A stretch of 64,000 nucleotides of DNA from Rugalucina vietnamica (lineage: Eukaryota > Mollusca > Bivalvia > Lucinida > Lucinidae), in the NCBI GenBank assembly GCA_964017185.1, contig OZ024874.1, forward strand, positions 35,688,721-35,752,720, in the 5' to 3' direction. Numbering within the stretch: position 1 is the stretch's first letter; each line of letters opens with the position of its first letter. Below the pieces are notes generated by a model. That model made no database searches and was not told the DNA's origin. It saw only the letters and a list, made by a program, of their open reading frames with translations. Made by a program: the position numbers and the translations under genes. Shown here piece after piece: positions 1 through 7,668 of the stretch.

Positions 1-692
1 GTAAAGTAGAAGTGTTAAAACTTCTTATCTGCTTACTTTTATGATCAAAACATGCATGTATAAGTGTCTAAACTCCATTTCTGATATAAATTTATCAAAG
101 TTGGGTTTTAAAATGATGGCATACAAGAAGGCCGCCACATTGAAAAGCATATTTTGCGATTTTTGTTACTTTTTTTCGCCAAAAAAGCTTTGTTTGCCAG
201 TTTCGCTAAAACCTATGTTGTTCGAGTCATTAACAGAGATGCGGATATTATTTTTATGCTAATTCAACCATAACAATATTGTATAAGTGTATTTTAGCAC
301 AAGTCTATAATCTCCAATTTGCCAGACATTAGCTTGCTGACGTCATTACACAAGCCATATGAAAGCCAAATTTGTTACCTTTAACATTTGTTTATTTCTT
401 TATTTTTTAAAAGAGGATTAGGTAAGGAACATTCACATAAGTATGATTCTTTTTCGTGTTTGATAAAGTTAGATTATTTCATGTTTTATTGCATCCAAAA
501 TGTCTGTCATGCATTAATACAGGATCAATGACAAAATGGTTAAAATATGCCCTTACCTTGTATGAGCAAACAAATTTATTCATTTTTCAGTCTATGACTG
601 GCTATATCAATCATTAGCAGACCAAAGAAGAGTAAGTCTGACACAGAGACACAGTTTTAGTTCTGATACTTGTGGTGGTGATGCAACAGAGA

Positions 693-703
693 CACGTTTT
701 ATT
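693..703 (+). repeat. Left target-site duplication of the SINE
   Basis: The 11-mer cacgttttatt is repeated exactly at 894-904, immediately flanking the SINE. Exact short direct repeats at both edges are the signature of LINE-mediated retroposition. Confidence 0.8.
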
Positions 704-893
704 TTTAGCGCCAATCAGTAGGTGGGGCGAAAATGGGAGAACCCCGAGAAAAACTACCTGACACACCCGCAAGCAGAACTTGGCTTGTCTCACATGTGGC
801 CAGAGCGTGGCTCAAACCCTCACCAGTCACAGCGGTGAGATGATAGAGTGATTAAGAAACAGCGCTCTTAACCGCTCGGCCACGGCGGCCGCC
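704..893 (-). mobile_element. tRNA-derived SINE
   Basis: Read on the minus strand, the element opens with a class II (Leu/Ser-like) tRNA-related head. An A-box-like segment, tggccgagcggttaag, lies near 870-885 and a B-box-like ggtttgagcc at 809-818. The middle part, about 720-770, has a pattern reminiscent of the conserved central domain of bivalve/metazoan SINEs, recalled from memory and not searched. The 3' end is short and A-rich next to 704. Length is about 190 bp, between exact 11-bp duplications at 693-703 and 894-904. It inserted into the left inverted-repeat arm after that arm formed, because the right arm lacks it. It is not a functional tRNA gene: the head has no clean acceptor pairing and continues into non-tRNA sequence. 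Confidence 0.75.
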
Positions 894-904
894 CACGTTT
901 TATT
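894..904 (+). repeat. Right target-site duplication of the SINE
   Basis: Exact copy of the 11-mer at 693-703, directly adjacent to the tRNA-like head of the SINE. Confidence 0.8.
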
Positions 905-1144
905 CACTATCGCAGATGCAAAAACATCAGATTCCATTATTCTGCTTTCAACTGCTCAAAAATCTAATGAGCATCTTCATAAGCTAAATGTAATGAGCAA
1001 CCCTAGACTGTTAGAACCAATAAAACAACAAAAAAGATCACATGTATCGGCATCATACATAATATTATTAGCCTTTCACTGAACATTTAACCCATCCATA
1101 AACATCTGTCTGGGAGGAGCAACCCGCTAACACAACTCAGATGA

Positions 1145-1372
1145 AGATCATCTGCTGGGAAATACACTGTGACTCCAGAATGTATTTTTAAGGAAGGATG
1201 GTTAGCAGATACATTTTCCAAATTTGAATATAGTAGAGGTGTCACCATACTTAAAACAGCTGAAAAATTTAATAACTGTTCTATTCTTAGAAAAGTCAAA
1301 GGTTATGATTTGATTGCACGTGATCATCATCATTATCATCCAAGTGATACGCTGATAAAACATTGCCTGTGA
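1145..1372 (+). pseudogene. Decayed ORF in the core of the inverted repeat, unknown family
   Basis: An open frame of about 75 codons runs from just after a stop at 1142-1144 to a stop at 1370-1372. No ATG lies near its start, and the codon at 1169 is GTG. The residues look protein-like: a TPEC segment, a charged middle with KTAEKF, then KVKGYDLIA followed by HYHPS. The last part recalls the 'DL-A-x-x-x-x-YH-x-S-C' segment seen in many uncharacterised mollusc and cnidarian proteins. That likeness is from memory. The cysteine expected after HPS is aspartate here. There are no clear splice sites. I read it as a remnant of an exon or a transposon-borne gene and assign no function. Confidence 0.35.
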
Positions 1373-1907
1373 TTAAGCTTATGTTCTTAAACAAATATGT
1401 GTCATTCTATGAGCAGATTTAATTAGTTGTAAGAATCTACCCCAGTAAATATCCTTTAGCTTCTGGAGGCATTCATTAGGATTTGAGCAGTCTTGAAAGA
1501 AGAATAATGGGATCAGATGATTTTACAACTTGAAATTGAATTACACATGTCTCTGTTACGCCACCACAACCAGTATTAGAATTACAACTACCACCCCTAA
1601 AGTCCAATTTACTTATTTTTGGCCTGTTAAGGGTTGATACAGCTAGTCATAGACTAGGTAAATACCGCAAATGTATGAGTTTGTTTGTTCATACAAGGTA
1701 AGTACTTATTTCAACTGTTTTGCTCCTTGACCTTATTGTAGTATTCCGGTTTTATAGCACTTTAGGTTAATTTATTAAACAGATACTTCCCATTGAATCA
1801 TTAAACTAGATGTTTAACCATTAACTAATTTTTATCAATTCAAACATCCCACACTGACTGTCACCTACCTTTTTTTTATAGAAAATAAACCCTATCTCCT
1901 CTTTCAG

Positions 1908-2109
1908 GCCAGTGAAATTATACAAAATATTCCCGATGCTTATAGTTAGAAAAGTCCAAAAAGTCCGCAACGCCTATATACCTTTCCCATTTATTTTGAA
2001 CAAAGACAACCTCTGTTGATTGGACCATTAAATGTGTTCCAGGACATAGTGTACACACATCCAGTTGTTTTGGACAACGAGCAACCTTTTACTCTGTCTG
2101 GGGTGAAAG
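1908..2109 (+). pseudogene. Exon-like segment with an in-frame stop
   Basis: It is preceded by a strong splice-acceptor pattern (tcctctttcag, ending 1907) and followed by a donor-like gtaact at 2110. The frame starting at 1908 reads ASEIIQNIPDAYS, then a TAG at 1947-1949. It then stays open for about 53 codons with protein-like composition, including QPLLIGPLNVFQDIVY and HPVVLDNEQPFTLSGVK. I recognise no family. It lies in the part of the right arm that has no left-arm counterpart. Likely a dead exon of a captured or transposon gene. The acceptor and donor could also be chance matches. Confidence 0.3.
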
Positions 2110-2482
2110 GTAACTTAGGGTTTGATGGTGCAAATTACATTGTATTGAAATAATTACCTAACCTTGTGCAACTGCGGTCATTATGCAGATTGACTTGAGA
2201 TTAATTGTCGGTTGTTAATCGATATACCTATGCGGATAAATCGAAACTTATACATGTAACTGCACATTTTTCACATTAATAATGTAAATCGTCCTAATTA
2301 TCAGAACATTTTGAATCAAGTTGCATCTTTGATCATTTTTCTATGTGCAGTATTAAAAATTTTACACCTTGATGAAAGTAGTCATTTATTTAGCATGGTC
2401 AGCAAATTGTCAGACATATTGCAGATTATAGGCTTTTTTACACTTGTACAATAAAATATAAAAGCTGTTACAAGACTGTTAT

Positions 2483-2817
2483 GGCTGAATTAGCATGAAA
2501 ATAATAGCTGAATCTATGTTAATGACTTAAACATCATGGATTTTGGTGAAACTAAGAAAAGCATTTTTGGGGAAAAGTAACAAAAATTGCAAAATATGCT
2601 TTTCAATGTGGTGGCCATCTTGTATATCATCATTTAAAGACCTAACTTTGATAAATTTATATCAGAAATGGCGTCTAAACACTTATAATACATGCATGTT
2701 CTGCTCACAAAGTTAGCAGATAAGAAGTTTTAGCAGTTCTATGTTAATAAACATGCATTTGCCATTTTTGCATGGTGGCCATCTCGGAAACCGTCCAAAA
2801 TGGCGGGTCAGAACAGT
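2483..2817 (+). repeat. Tandem duplicate, copy 1 (335 bp)
   Basis: Starts ggctgaattagcatgaaaat and ends just past a ccaaaatggcg motif. The following 2818-3150 is a diverged direct copy with the same internal landmarks (aagtaacaaaaattgcaaaa, ccagaaatgg). An inverted third copy is 1 to about 285. Near the 3' end, gccatct...ccaaaatggc forms a small imperfect inverted repeat. Confidence 0.65.
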
Positions 2818-3150
2818 GGTTGAATTAGCATGAAAATAATACTTGCATCTCTCTTCATGACCCAAACTACTTAACTGTCAGTGAAAATGTAAAAAAAGCT
2901 TTTCGGGGCGAAGAAGTAACAAAAATTGCAAAATACGCTTTGCAATGTGGCATCCATCTTGTATGCTATCATTAAAAGACATAATTTTGTTAAATTTACA
3001 CCAGAAATGGTGTCTAGACACTCATACAAGTATGTTTTGCTCATAAAAGTAAGAAATTTAGAAGTTTTAAGAGTTCTATTATATTAAACATGCACTTTGT
3101 CATTTTTGCCTGGCGGCCATCTTGAAAACCGTCCAAAATGGCGTCTCGGT
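2818..3150 (+). repeat. Tandem duplicate, copy 2 (about 333 bp)
   Basis: Direct, diverged repeat of 2483-2817. It begins ggttgaattagcatgaaaat and ends near a ccaaaatggcg motif. It is the outermost recognisable piece of the flanking repeat element before the array. Confidence 0.6.
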
Positions 3151-3270
3151 ACCAAGCTATCGAGTGTTAACATCTTGATTCTTAATCAGGGAGGTCCAAT
3201 GAACAATATTATACCACTCCCAGAGGATCCTTGGGGGGGTGCATGGTAAGCCCTCCTGGCCCACGGAGTA
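3151..3270. other. Junction segment between flank and satellite array
   Basis: 120 bp matching neither the inverted repeat nor any part of the 4.28-kb unit by eye. It includes a G-run (cttgggggggtgc). Similarity to the unit begins abruptly with tatgtaac at 3271. No gene is seen. Confidence 0.5.
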
Positions 3271-3390
3271 TATGTAACTTCAGTTCGTAGACTGTTTTCA
3301 TTGCTCTTAAGGGAACTCAATCTATAGTTCCATTTAGTTCGCACAAACAATATACTGTTTTCAGATATATTAATTAACATAATTTCGTAC
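3271..3390 (+). repeat. Unit leader segment (120 bp)
   Basis: Non-satellite segment between a unit's start and its first satellite monomer. It is a diverged direct duplicate of the last 118 bp of each unit's tail (compare 7431-7548 with 7549-7668). Both begin tatgtaac followed by agttcg, and both end in an AT-rich stretch. Confidence 0.7.
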
Positions 3391-5986
3391 CCCTATCAGC
3401 GTTTTGGTCAAATAACGTACGGTTTTGGGATTTTATTCAGGGTTTTTAAAAGAGTTTAGCCAAATTGTTGTGAATCAATAATAAAATGCGTCAACCCCGA
3501 CCATTTTGTGGGAGAGATTTGATTTTGATATAATTTGAACCCCTATCAGGGCTTTGGTCAAATCAAGTAGGGTTTTGGAATTTTATTCAGGGTTTGAAAA
3601 GAGTTTAGCCCAATTGTTGTGAATCAATCATAAAATGCGTCAACCCCGACCAATTTGGGGAGAAATTTGATTTTCAATCGGATTTACTTGAAACCCCTAT
3701 CAGGGCTTTGGTCAAATAACGTAGGGTTTTGGGATTTTATTTAGGGTTTGTAAAGAGTTTAGCCCAATTGTTGTGAATCAATAATAAAATGCGTCAACCC
3801 CGACCATTTTGGGGGAGAGATTTAGTTTTCGATATAATCTAAACCCCTATCAGGGCTTTGGTCAAATCAAGTAGGGTTTTGGGATTTTATTTGGGGTTTG
3901 AAAGGAGTTTAGCTCAATTGTTGTGAATCAATAATAAAATGCGTCAACCCCGACCATTTTGTGGGAGAGATTTGATCTTCGATATAATTTGACCCCCTCC
4001 CTATCAGGGCTTTGGTCAAATCACGTAGAATTTGGGGATTTTATTCAGGGTTTGAAAAGAGTTTAGCCCAATGGTTGTGAATCAATCATAAAATGCGTCA
4101 ACCCCGACCATTTTGGGGAGAAATTAAAATTTTCAATCTAACTTACTTGAAACCCCTATCAGGGCTTCGGTCAAATAACGTAGGGTTTTGGGATTTTAAT
4201 TAGGGTTTGTAAAGAGTTTAGCCCAATTGTTGTGAATCAATAATAAAATGCGTCAACCCCGACCATTTTGGGGGAGATATTTAGTTTTCGATATAATCTA
4301 AACCCCTATCAGGGCTTTGGTCAAATCACGTAGGGTTTGGGGATTTGAAAAGAGTTTAGCTCAATTGTTGTGAATCAATAATAAAATGCGTCAACCCCGA
4401 CCATTTTGTGGGAGAGATTTGATCTTGGATATAATTTGAACCCCTCCCTATCAGGGCTTTGGTCAAATCACGTAGGGTTTTGGAATTTTATTCAGGGTTT
4501 GAAAAGAGTTTAGCCCAATGGTTGTGAATCAATCATAAAATGCGTCAACCCCGACCATTTTGGGGAGAAATTAAATTTCCAGTCTAATTTACTGGAAACC
4601 CCTATCAGGGCTTCGGTCAAATAACGTAGGGTTTTGGGATTTTATTTAGGGTTTATAAAGAGTTTAGCCCAATTGTTGTGAATCAATAATAAAATGCGTC
4701 AACCCCGACCATTTTGGGGGAGATATTTAGTTTTCGATATAATCTAAACCCCTATCAGGGCTTTGGTCAAATCACGTAGGGTTTGGGGATTTTATTTAGG
4801 GTTTGAAAAGAGTTTAGCTCAATTGTTGTGAATCAATAATAAAATGCGTCAACCCCGACCATTTTGTGGGAGAGATTTGATCTTGGATATAATTTGAACC
4901 CCTCCCTATCAGGGCTTTGGTCAAATCACGTAGGGTTTGTGGATTTTATTCAGGGTTTGAAAAGAGTTTAGCCCAATGGTTGTGAATCAATCATAAAATG
5001 CGTCAACCCCGACCATTTTGGGGAGAAATTAAATTTTCAATCTAATTTACTGGAAACCCCTATCAGGGCTTCGGTCAAATAACGTAGGGTTTTGGTATTT
5101 TATTTAGGGTTTGTAAAGAGTTTAGCCCAATTGTTGTGAATCAATAATAAAATGCGTCAACCCCGACCATTTTGGGGGAGATATTTAGTTTTCGATATAA
5201 TCTAAACCCCTACCAGGGCTTTGGTCAAATCACGTAGGGTTTTGGGATTTTATTAAAGGTTTGAAAAGAGTTTAGCTCAACTGTTGTGAATCAATAATAA
5301 AATGAGTCAACCCCGACCATTTTGTGGGAGAGATTTGATCTTCGATATAATTTGAAATCCTCCCTATCAGGGCATTGGTCAAATCACGTAGGATTTTGGG
5401 ATTTTATTCAGGGTTTGAAAAGAGTTTAGCCCAATTGTTGTGAATCAATCATAAAATGCGTCAACCCCGACCATTTTGTGGAGAAATTAAATTTTCAATC
5501 TAATTTTCTTGAAACCCCTATCAGGGCTTCGGTCAAATAACGTAGGGTTTTGGGATTTTATTTAGGGTTTGAAAAGAGTTTAGCCCAATTGTTGTGAATC
5601 AATAATAAAATGCGTCAACCCCGACCATTTTGGGGGAGATATTTAGTTTTCGATATGATCTAAACCCCTATCAGGGCTTTGGTCAAATCACGTAAGGTTT
5701 TGGGATTTTATTTAGGGTTTGAAAAGAGTTAAGCTCAATTGTTGTGAATCAATAATAAAATGCGTCAACCCCGACCATTTTGTGGGAGAGATTTGATCTT
5801 CGATATAATTTGAACCCCTCCCTATCAGGGCTTTGGTCAAATCACGTAGGGTTTTGGGATTTTATTCAGGGTTTGAAAAGAGTTTAGCCCAATTGTTGTG
5901 AATCAATCATAAAATGCGTCAACCCCGACCATTTTGGGGAGAAATTAAAATTTTCAATCTGATTTACTTGAAACCCCTATCAGGGC
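3391..5986 (+). repeat. Satellite block of L1: 17 monomers in A-B-C trimers
   Basis: Monomers counted from ccctatcag start at 3391, 3541, 3695, 3845, 3999, 4154, 4304, 4446, 4600, 4750, 4904, 5058, 5208, 5362, 5516, 5666 and 5820, with a 12-nt partial at 5975. Type A (about 150 bp) has gtcaaataacg. Type B (154) has tagctcaa and tttgtgggagag. Type C (154-155) has aatcaatcat and ggggagaaat. Order: a hybrid first monomer with an A-like start and B-like end, then C, then five ABC trimers. The seventh monomer (4304-4445) is 142 bp because of a 12-bp deletion found in every left-array unit. Nearly every monomer keeps gtcaaccccgaccattttg. No coding sequence is seen. Confidence 0.9.
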
Positions 5987-6152
5987 TTAGGTTTAGGGTT
6001 AGGGTTAGGGTTAGGTTTAGGGTTAGAGTTAGTGTTAGGGTTAGGGAGAGGGTTAGGGTTAGGGTTAGGGTTAGGGTTAGGTTAGCGTTAGGGATAGGGT
6101 TAGGGTTAGGGTTAGGGTTGGGTTAGGGTTAGGGTTAGGGTTAGGGTTAGGG
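5987..6152 (+). repeat. Interstitial telomeric block of L1, 166 bp
   Basis: Degenerate TTAGGG array. Variant hexamers (ttagag, ttagtg, an agaggg interruption, ttagcg, a taggg after ggga, and a ttggg) sit in fixed order. Most recur in all units, so the block is inherited with the unit and not added de novo. Confidence 0.95.
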
Positions 6153-6292
6153 TATAAGCGGGTGTGCGAAGATGGGCAACTTGCCCATCTTGGTTATGAT
6201 CTGATTTTTTTTTTATTTCTGCATTTGTTCTTTTTTGTTCTCCTTTATATTATTAATGATAAAACATGTCCCATTTGGGGTCTATTCAGAGA
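6153..6292 (+). repeat. Tail module 1 with perfect hairpin and CTGA
   Basis: Follows the telomeric block directly. It contains gatgggcaacttgcccatc (6171-6189), a 9-bp stem around a single base, then 11 nt, then ctga (6201-6204) followed by T, then a pyrimidine-rich tract and attcagag. Hairpin, 10-12 nt and CTRR-T is the arrangement of a Helitron 3' end. No 5' TC end or Rep/helicase gene is seen, so this is only a resemblance. Confidence 0.5.
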
Positions 6293-6313
6293 GGGTTAGG
6301 GTTAGGATTAGGG

Positions 6314-6511
6314 TATAAGCTGATGTACGAAGATGGGCAACCAGCCCATCTTGGTTATGATCTGATTCTTTTCTTTCTACATTTTTTTTTTATTTCTTTT
6401 TCCCCCCTTTTTTGTTCGCCTTTATATTATCAGTGATAAACCTTGTCTCAGTTTGGGTCCATTCAGAGATGCTAATCTTTAATATTAAATAACATGAATT
6501 CGTATGTAACG
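6314..6511 (+). repeat. Tail module 2
   Basis: Diverged copy of module 1, bounded by TTAGGG runs on both sides. The hairpin stem gatgggc/gcccatc (6332-6338 and 6344-6350) has a 5-nt loop and is again followed by 11 nt and ctga (6362-6365). A poly-pyrimidine tract follows, and the module ends at tatgtaac. Confidence 0.5.
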
Positions 6512-6618
6512 TAGGGTTAGGGTTAAGGTTAGGCGCTTGAAACACACCTTGTTTGATTGTGCGCACTTTCAATCTTCTGGCAACATGTAGCCCTTATGAC
6601 GTCAATCTCGCTTGTCAT

Positions 6619-7047
6619 TCAAAATTTGAGCAAGCATTGTATTTGAGCATACTTTGCGCGGCTGACAGTGAGTGGCCATCCACGATTTTTCAGTATAGAT
6701 GTGCCTACGCTTAAGACAATGCTTAACTGGTGTGTGCTTCCAAGAGAAGTAAGTAAAATATAAAGGTTGGACACTTTGGAAGTAGTTAAATCATTCAAAG
6801 GGAGATAGTATGGACCATATTGCACAATTTCGGGTAATGAGCCCTCATCAGTAGCCCTAGAAGTGAACATTTGTAAGTTGTGTGTATTTGATCGTACAAT
6901 GGATATAATATTGGCGGTAGATGTTGATTTTCGACTTAATGCAGGCTGACCCAGGTTGGTATACGAGCGTTGTCTTTGGTTACATGAAAACAGAACGTAA
7001 AGACTAAATTGACCTCTAAGAATATTGCTTTTAGAGCGGTATTCCAT
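6619..7047 (-). other. 142-codon ORF repeated in every unit tail, coding status doubtful
   Basis: ATG-initiated frame without recognisable domain, signal peptide or membrane segment. The residues are rich in Ser, Leu and Thr. Other copies: 10903-11331, 15193-15621, 19465-19893 and 23749-24177 on the minus strand; 28353-28781, 32199-32627, 36345-36773, 41099-41527, 45389-45817, 49679-50107, 53980-54408, 58270-58698 and 62637-63065 on the plus strand. The only two differences between copies are both amino-acid changing: Trp/Arg near residue 125 (Arg in L2, L3 and L5) and Arg to Met in R4. Conservation is no better than in the surrounding non-coding repeat, so it is explained by array homogenisation. 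It could be a captured gene fragment or chance. Confidence 0.2.
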
Positions 7048-7260
7048 TCGCAGTACCTGTTTTCCAGGAGCAAGTTAAAGAACAAAGGTTCTCATGCCTA
7101 GCAATTCATTGGACTATATTGGACTTGCAATATCCATGGACTATAGGGGCCGCAGAACTCAGAAAAAATCAATACAATCCAATGGACTATATGGGCCTTG
7201 TGCAACATCCATGGACTCTACGGGCCGTAGCATTTTTTGGGTTAGGGTTAGGGTCAGGGT

Positions 7261-7440
7261 GTAAGCTGATGTGCGAAGATAAACAACTTGCCCATCTCGG
7301 CTATGACCTGATTTTTTTCTTTCTTCATGTTTTCCTTTTGTGTTCTCCTTTATATTATTAATGATAAAACTTGTCTCAGTTGGGGTCTATTCAGAGATGC
7401 TAATCTTTGATATTAGATAACACGAATTCATATGTAACGT
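7261..7440 (+). repeat. Tail module 3
   Basis: Third diverged copy, preceded by a TTAGGG run (7239-7260). The left hairpin arm is degenerate (gataaac), while the right arm gcccatc (7290-7296), the 11-nt spacer and ctga (7308-7311) are kept. It ends tatgtaac and leads into the leader-like 118-bp segment. Confidence 0.5.
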
Positions 7441-7668
7441 TAGTTCGGACAAGCTTTATATGCTTTTTCATATAGATTTCGCGTGTTCCTTTATTTCTGA
7501 CGAACAACACAATGTGTTCATATATATATATCACTAAGCATAATGCCGTATGTAACTTCAGTTCGTAGACTGTTTTCATTGCTCTTAAGGGAACTCAATC
7601 TATAGTTCCATTTAGTTCGCACAAACAATATACTGTTTTCAGATATATTAATTAACATAATTTCGTAC
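7431..7668 (+). repeat. Diverged 118/120-bp direct duplication across the unit boundary
   Basis: 7431-7548 and 7549-7668 align end to end: tatgtaac, an agttcg a few bases on, then ttcatat/tctatag-type stretches, cacaa, tgttca/tgtttt, and an AT-rich end. The second copy is the next unit's leader. The same arrangement recurs at every complete unit boundary in both arrays. Confidence 0.6.

Larger units (their letters stand above)
1..1022 (+). repeat. Left arm of the long inverted repeat
   Basis: Pairs with the right arm (about 1421-2750) when reverse-complemented. The match is interrupted by the SINE at 704-893. Homology fades around 361-540 and is strong again at about 1-350, 550-690 and 920-1022. 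The inner limit is approximate. ORFs in this arm (for example 41-262) show no protein-like character. Confidence 0.55.
1421..2817 (-). repeat. Right arm of the long inverted repeat
   Basis: Reverse-complement partner of 1-1022. It holds an additional segment (about 1720-2390) not seen in the left arm, which includes an exon-like stretch at 1908-2109. The outer part, 2483-2817, is the first of two tandem copies. Boundaries are approximate because the alignment was done by eye. Confidence 0.5.
1..3150. mobile_element. Long diverged inverted-repeat element (candidate foldback or TIR transposon)
   Basis: The reverse complement of about 1-1022 matches about 1421-2750 collinearly. For example, 553 pairs with about 1700, 285 with about 2480, and the window edge with about 2750. 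The arms are clearly diverged by substitutions and indels. The right arm is about 500 bp longer, mainly in 1720-2390, where I see no left-arm counterpart. The core (about 1023-1420) carries a decayed ORF. The left arm runs off the window, so the outer end, any terminal motif and a target-site duplication cannot be seen. The layout suggests an old DNA transposon with long inverted repeats, or two inverted insertions of one repeat family. No transposase motif is visible. Confidence 0.5.
3271..7548 (+). repeat. 4.28-kb unit L1 (type alpha), 4278 bp
   Basis: Leader 3271-3390, satellite 3391-5986, telomeric block 5987-6152, tail 6153-7548. It is the array's left edge and begins exactly at the leader's tatgtaac. 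Alpha markers: ttttgtggaga near 5475-5485, and A at 6678 where beta and gamma units carry G. Confidence 0.9.
6153..7548 (+). other. Unit tail (1396 bp): three telomere-flanked modules, one ORF, no clear gene
   Basis: Order in L1: module 1 (6153-6292), short TTAGGG run (6293-6313), module 2 (6314-6511), TTAGGG run (6512-6533), the region of the 142-codon ORF (6619-7047), a segment with two near-repeats around atccatggact (about 7130-7220), TTAGGG run (7239-7260), module 3 (7261-7440), and a 118-bp leader-like segment (7431-7548). A perfect CRE-type palindrome tgacgtca lies at 6597-6604, close to the ORF's 3' end; a role is not established. Tail length is 1,395-1,396 bp in every complete copy. 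Confidence 0.75.

Noticed and set aside
704-893. Functional tRNA-Leu or tRNA-Ser gene
   Set aside because: The tRNA-like head has promoter boxes but no complete cloverleaf, continues into SINE body and is flanked by target-site duplications.
1087-1299. 70-residue minus-strand frame in the inverted-repeat core
   Set aside because: Antisense to the more protein-like plus-strand fragment at 1145-1372.
3186-3380. 64-residue minus-strand frame over the array junction
   Set aside because: It crosses the junction into the leader; the leader half recurs in every unit without the frame.
3391-5986. CRISPR array
   Set aside because: Spacing is regular, but the entire 150-bp monomer is repetitive with no unique spacers, and the context is eukaryotic.
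3391-5986. CENP-B box in the satellite
   Set aside because: No match to the nTTCGnnnnAnnCGGGn pattern in the consensus on either strand; gcttcggtcaaa lacks the CGGG half.
5914-6126. 70-74-residue frames at the satellite-telomere border (also in most other units) as genes
   Set aside because: The residues are direct translations of satellite and TTAGGG hexamers; length changes with hexamer number. Kept only as a transcript-level curiosity in the findings.
5987-6152. A true chromosome terminus
   Set aside because: The blocks are 160-179 bp, degenerate with fixed variants, and followed by unique tail sequence, so they are interstitial.
6390-6572. 60-residue frame repeated in each tail
   Set aside because: It is a translation of module 2, a pyrimidine tract and a short telomeric run; no protein-like features.
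6597-6604. CRE-type tgacgtca as a promoter element
   Set aside because: A single perfect 8-mer copied with the unit is not evidence of regulation; it lies near the ORF's 3' end, and another is at 338-345 in unrelated flank.
7119-7361. 80-residue frame repeated in each tail
   Set aside because: It runs across the catggact repeats, a TTAGGG run and module 3; composition follows the repeats.
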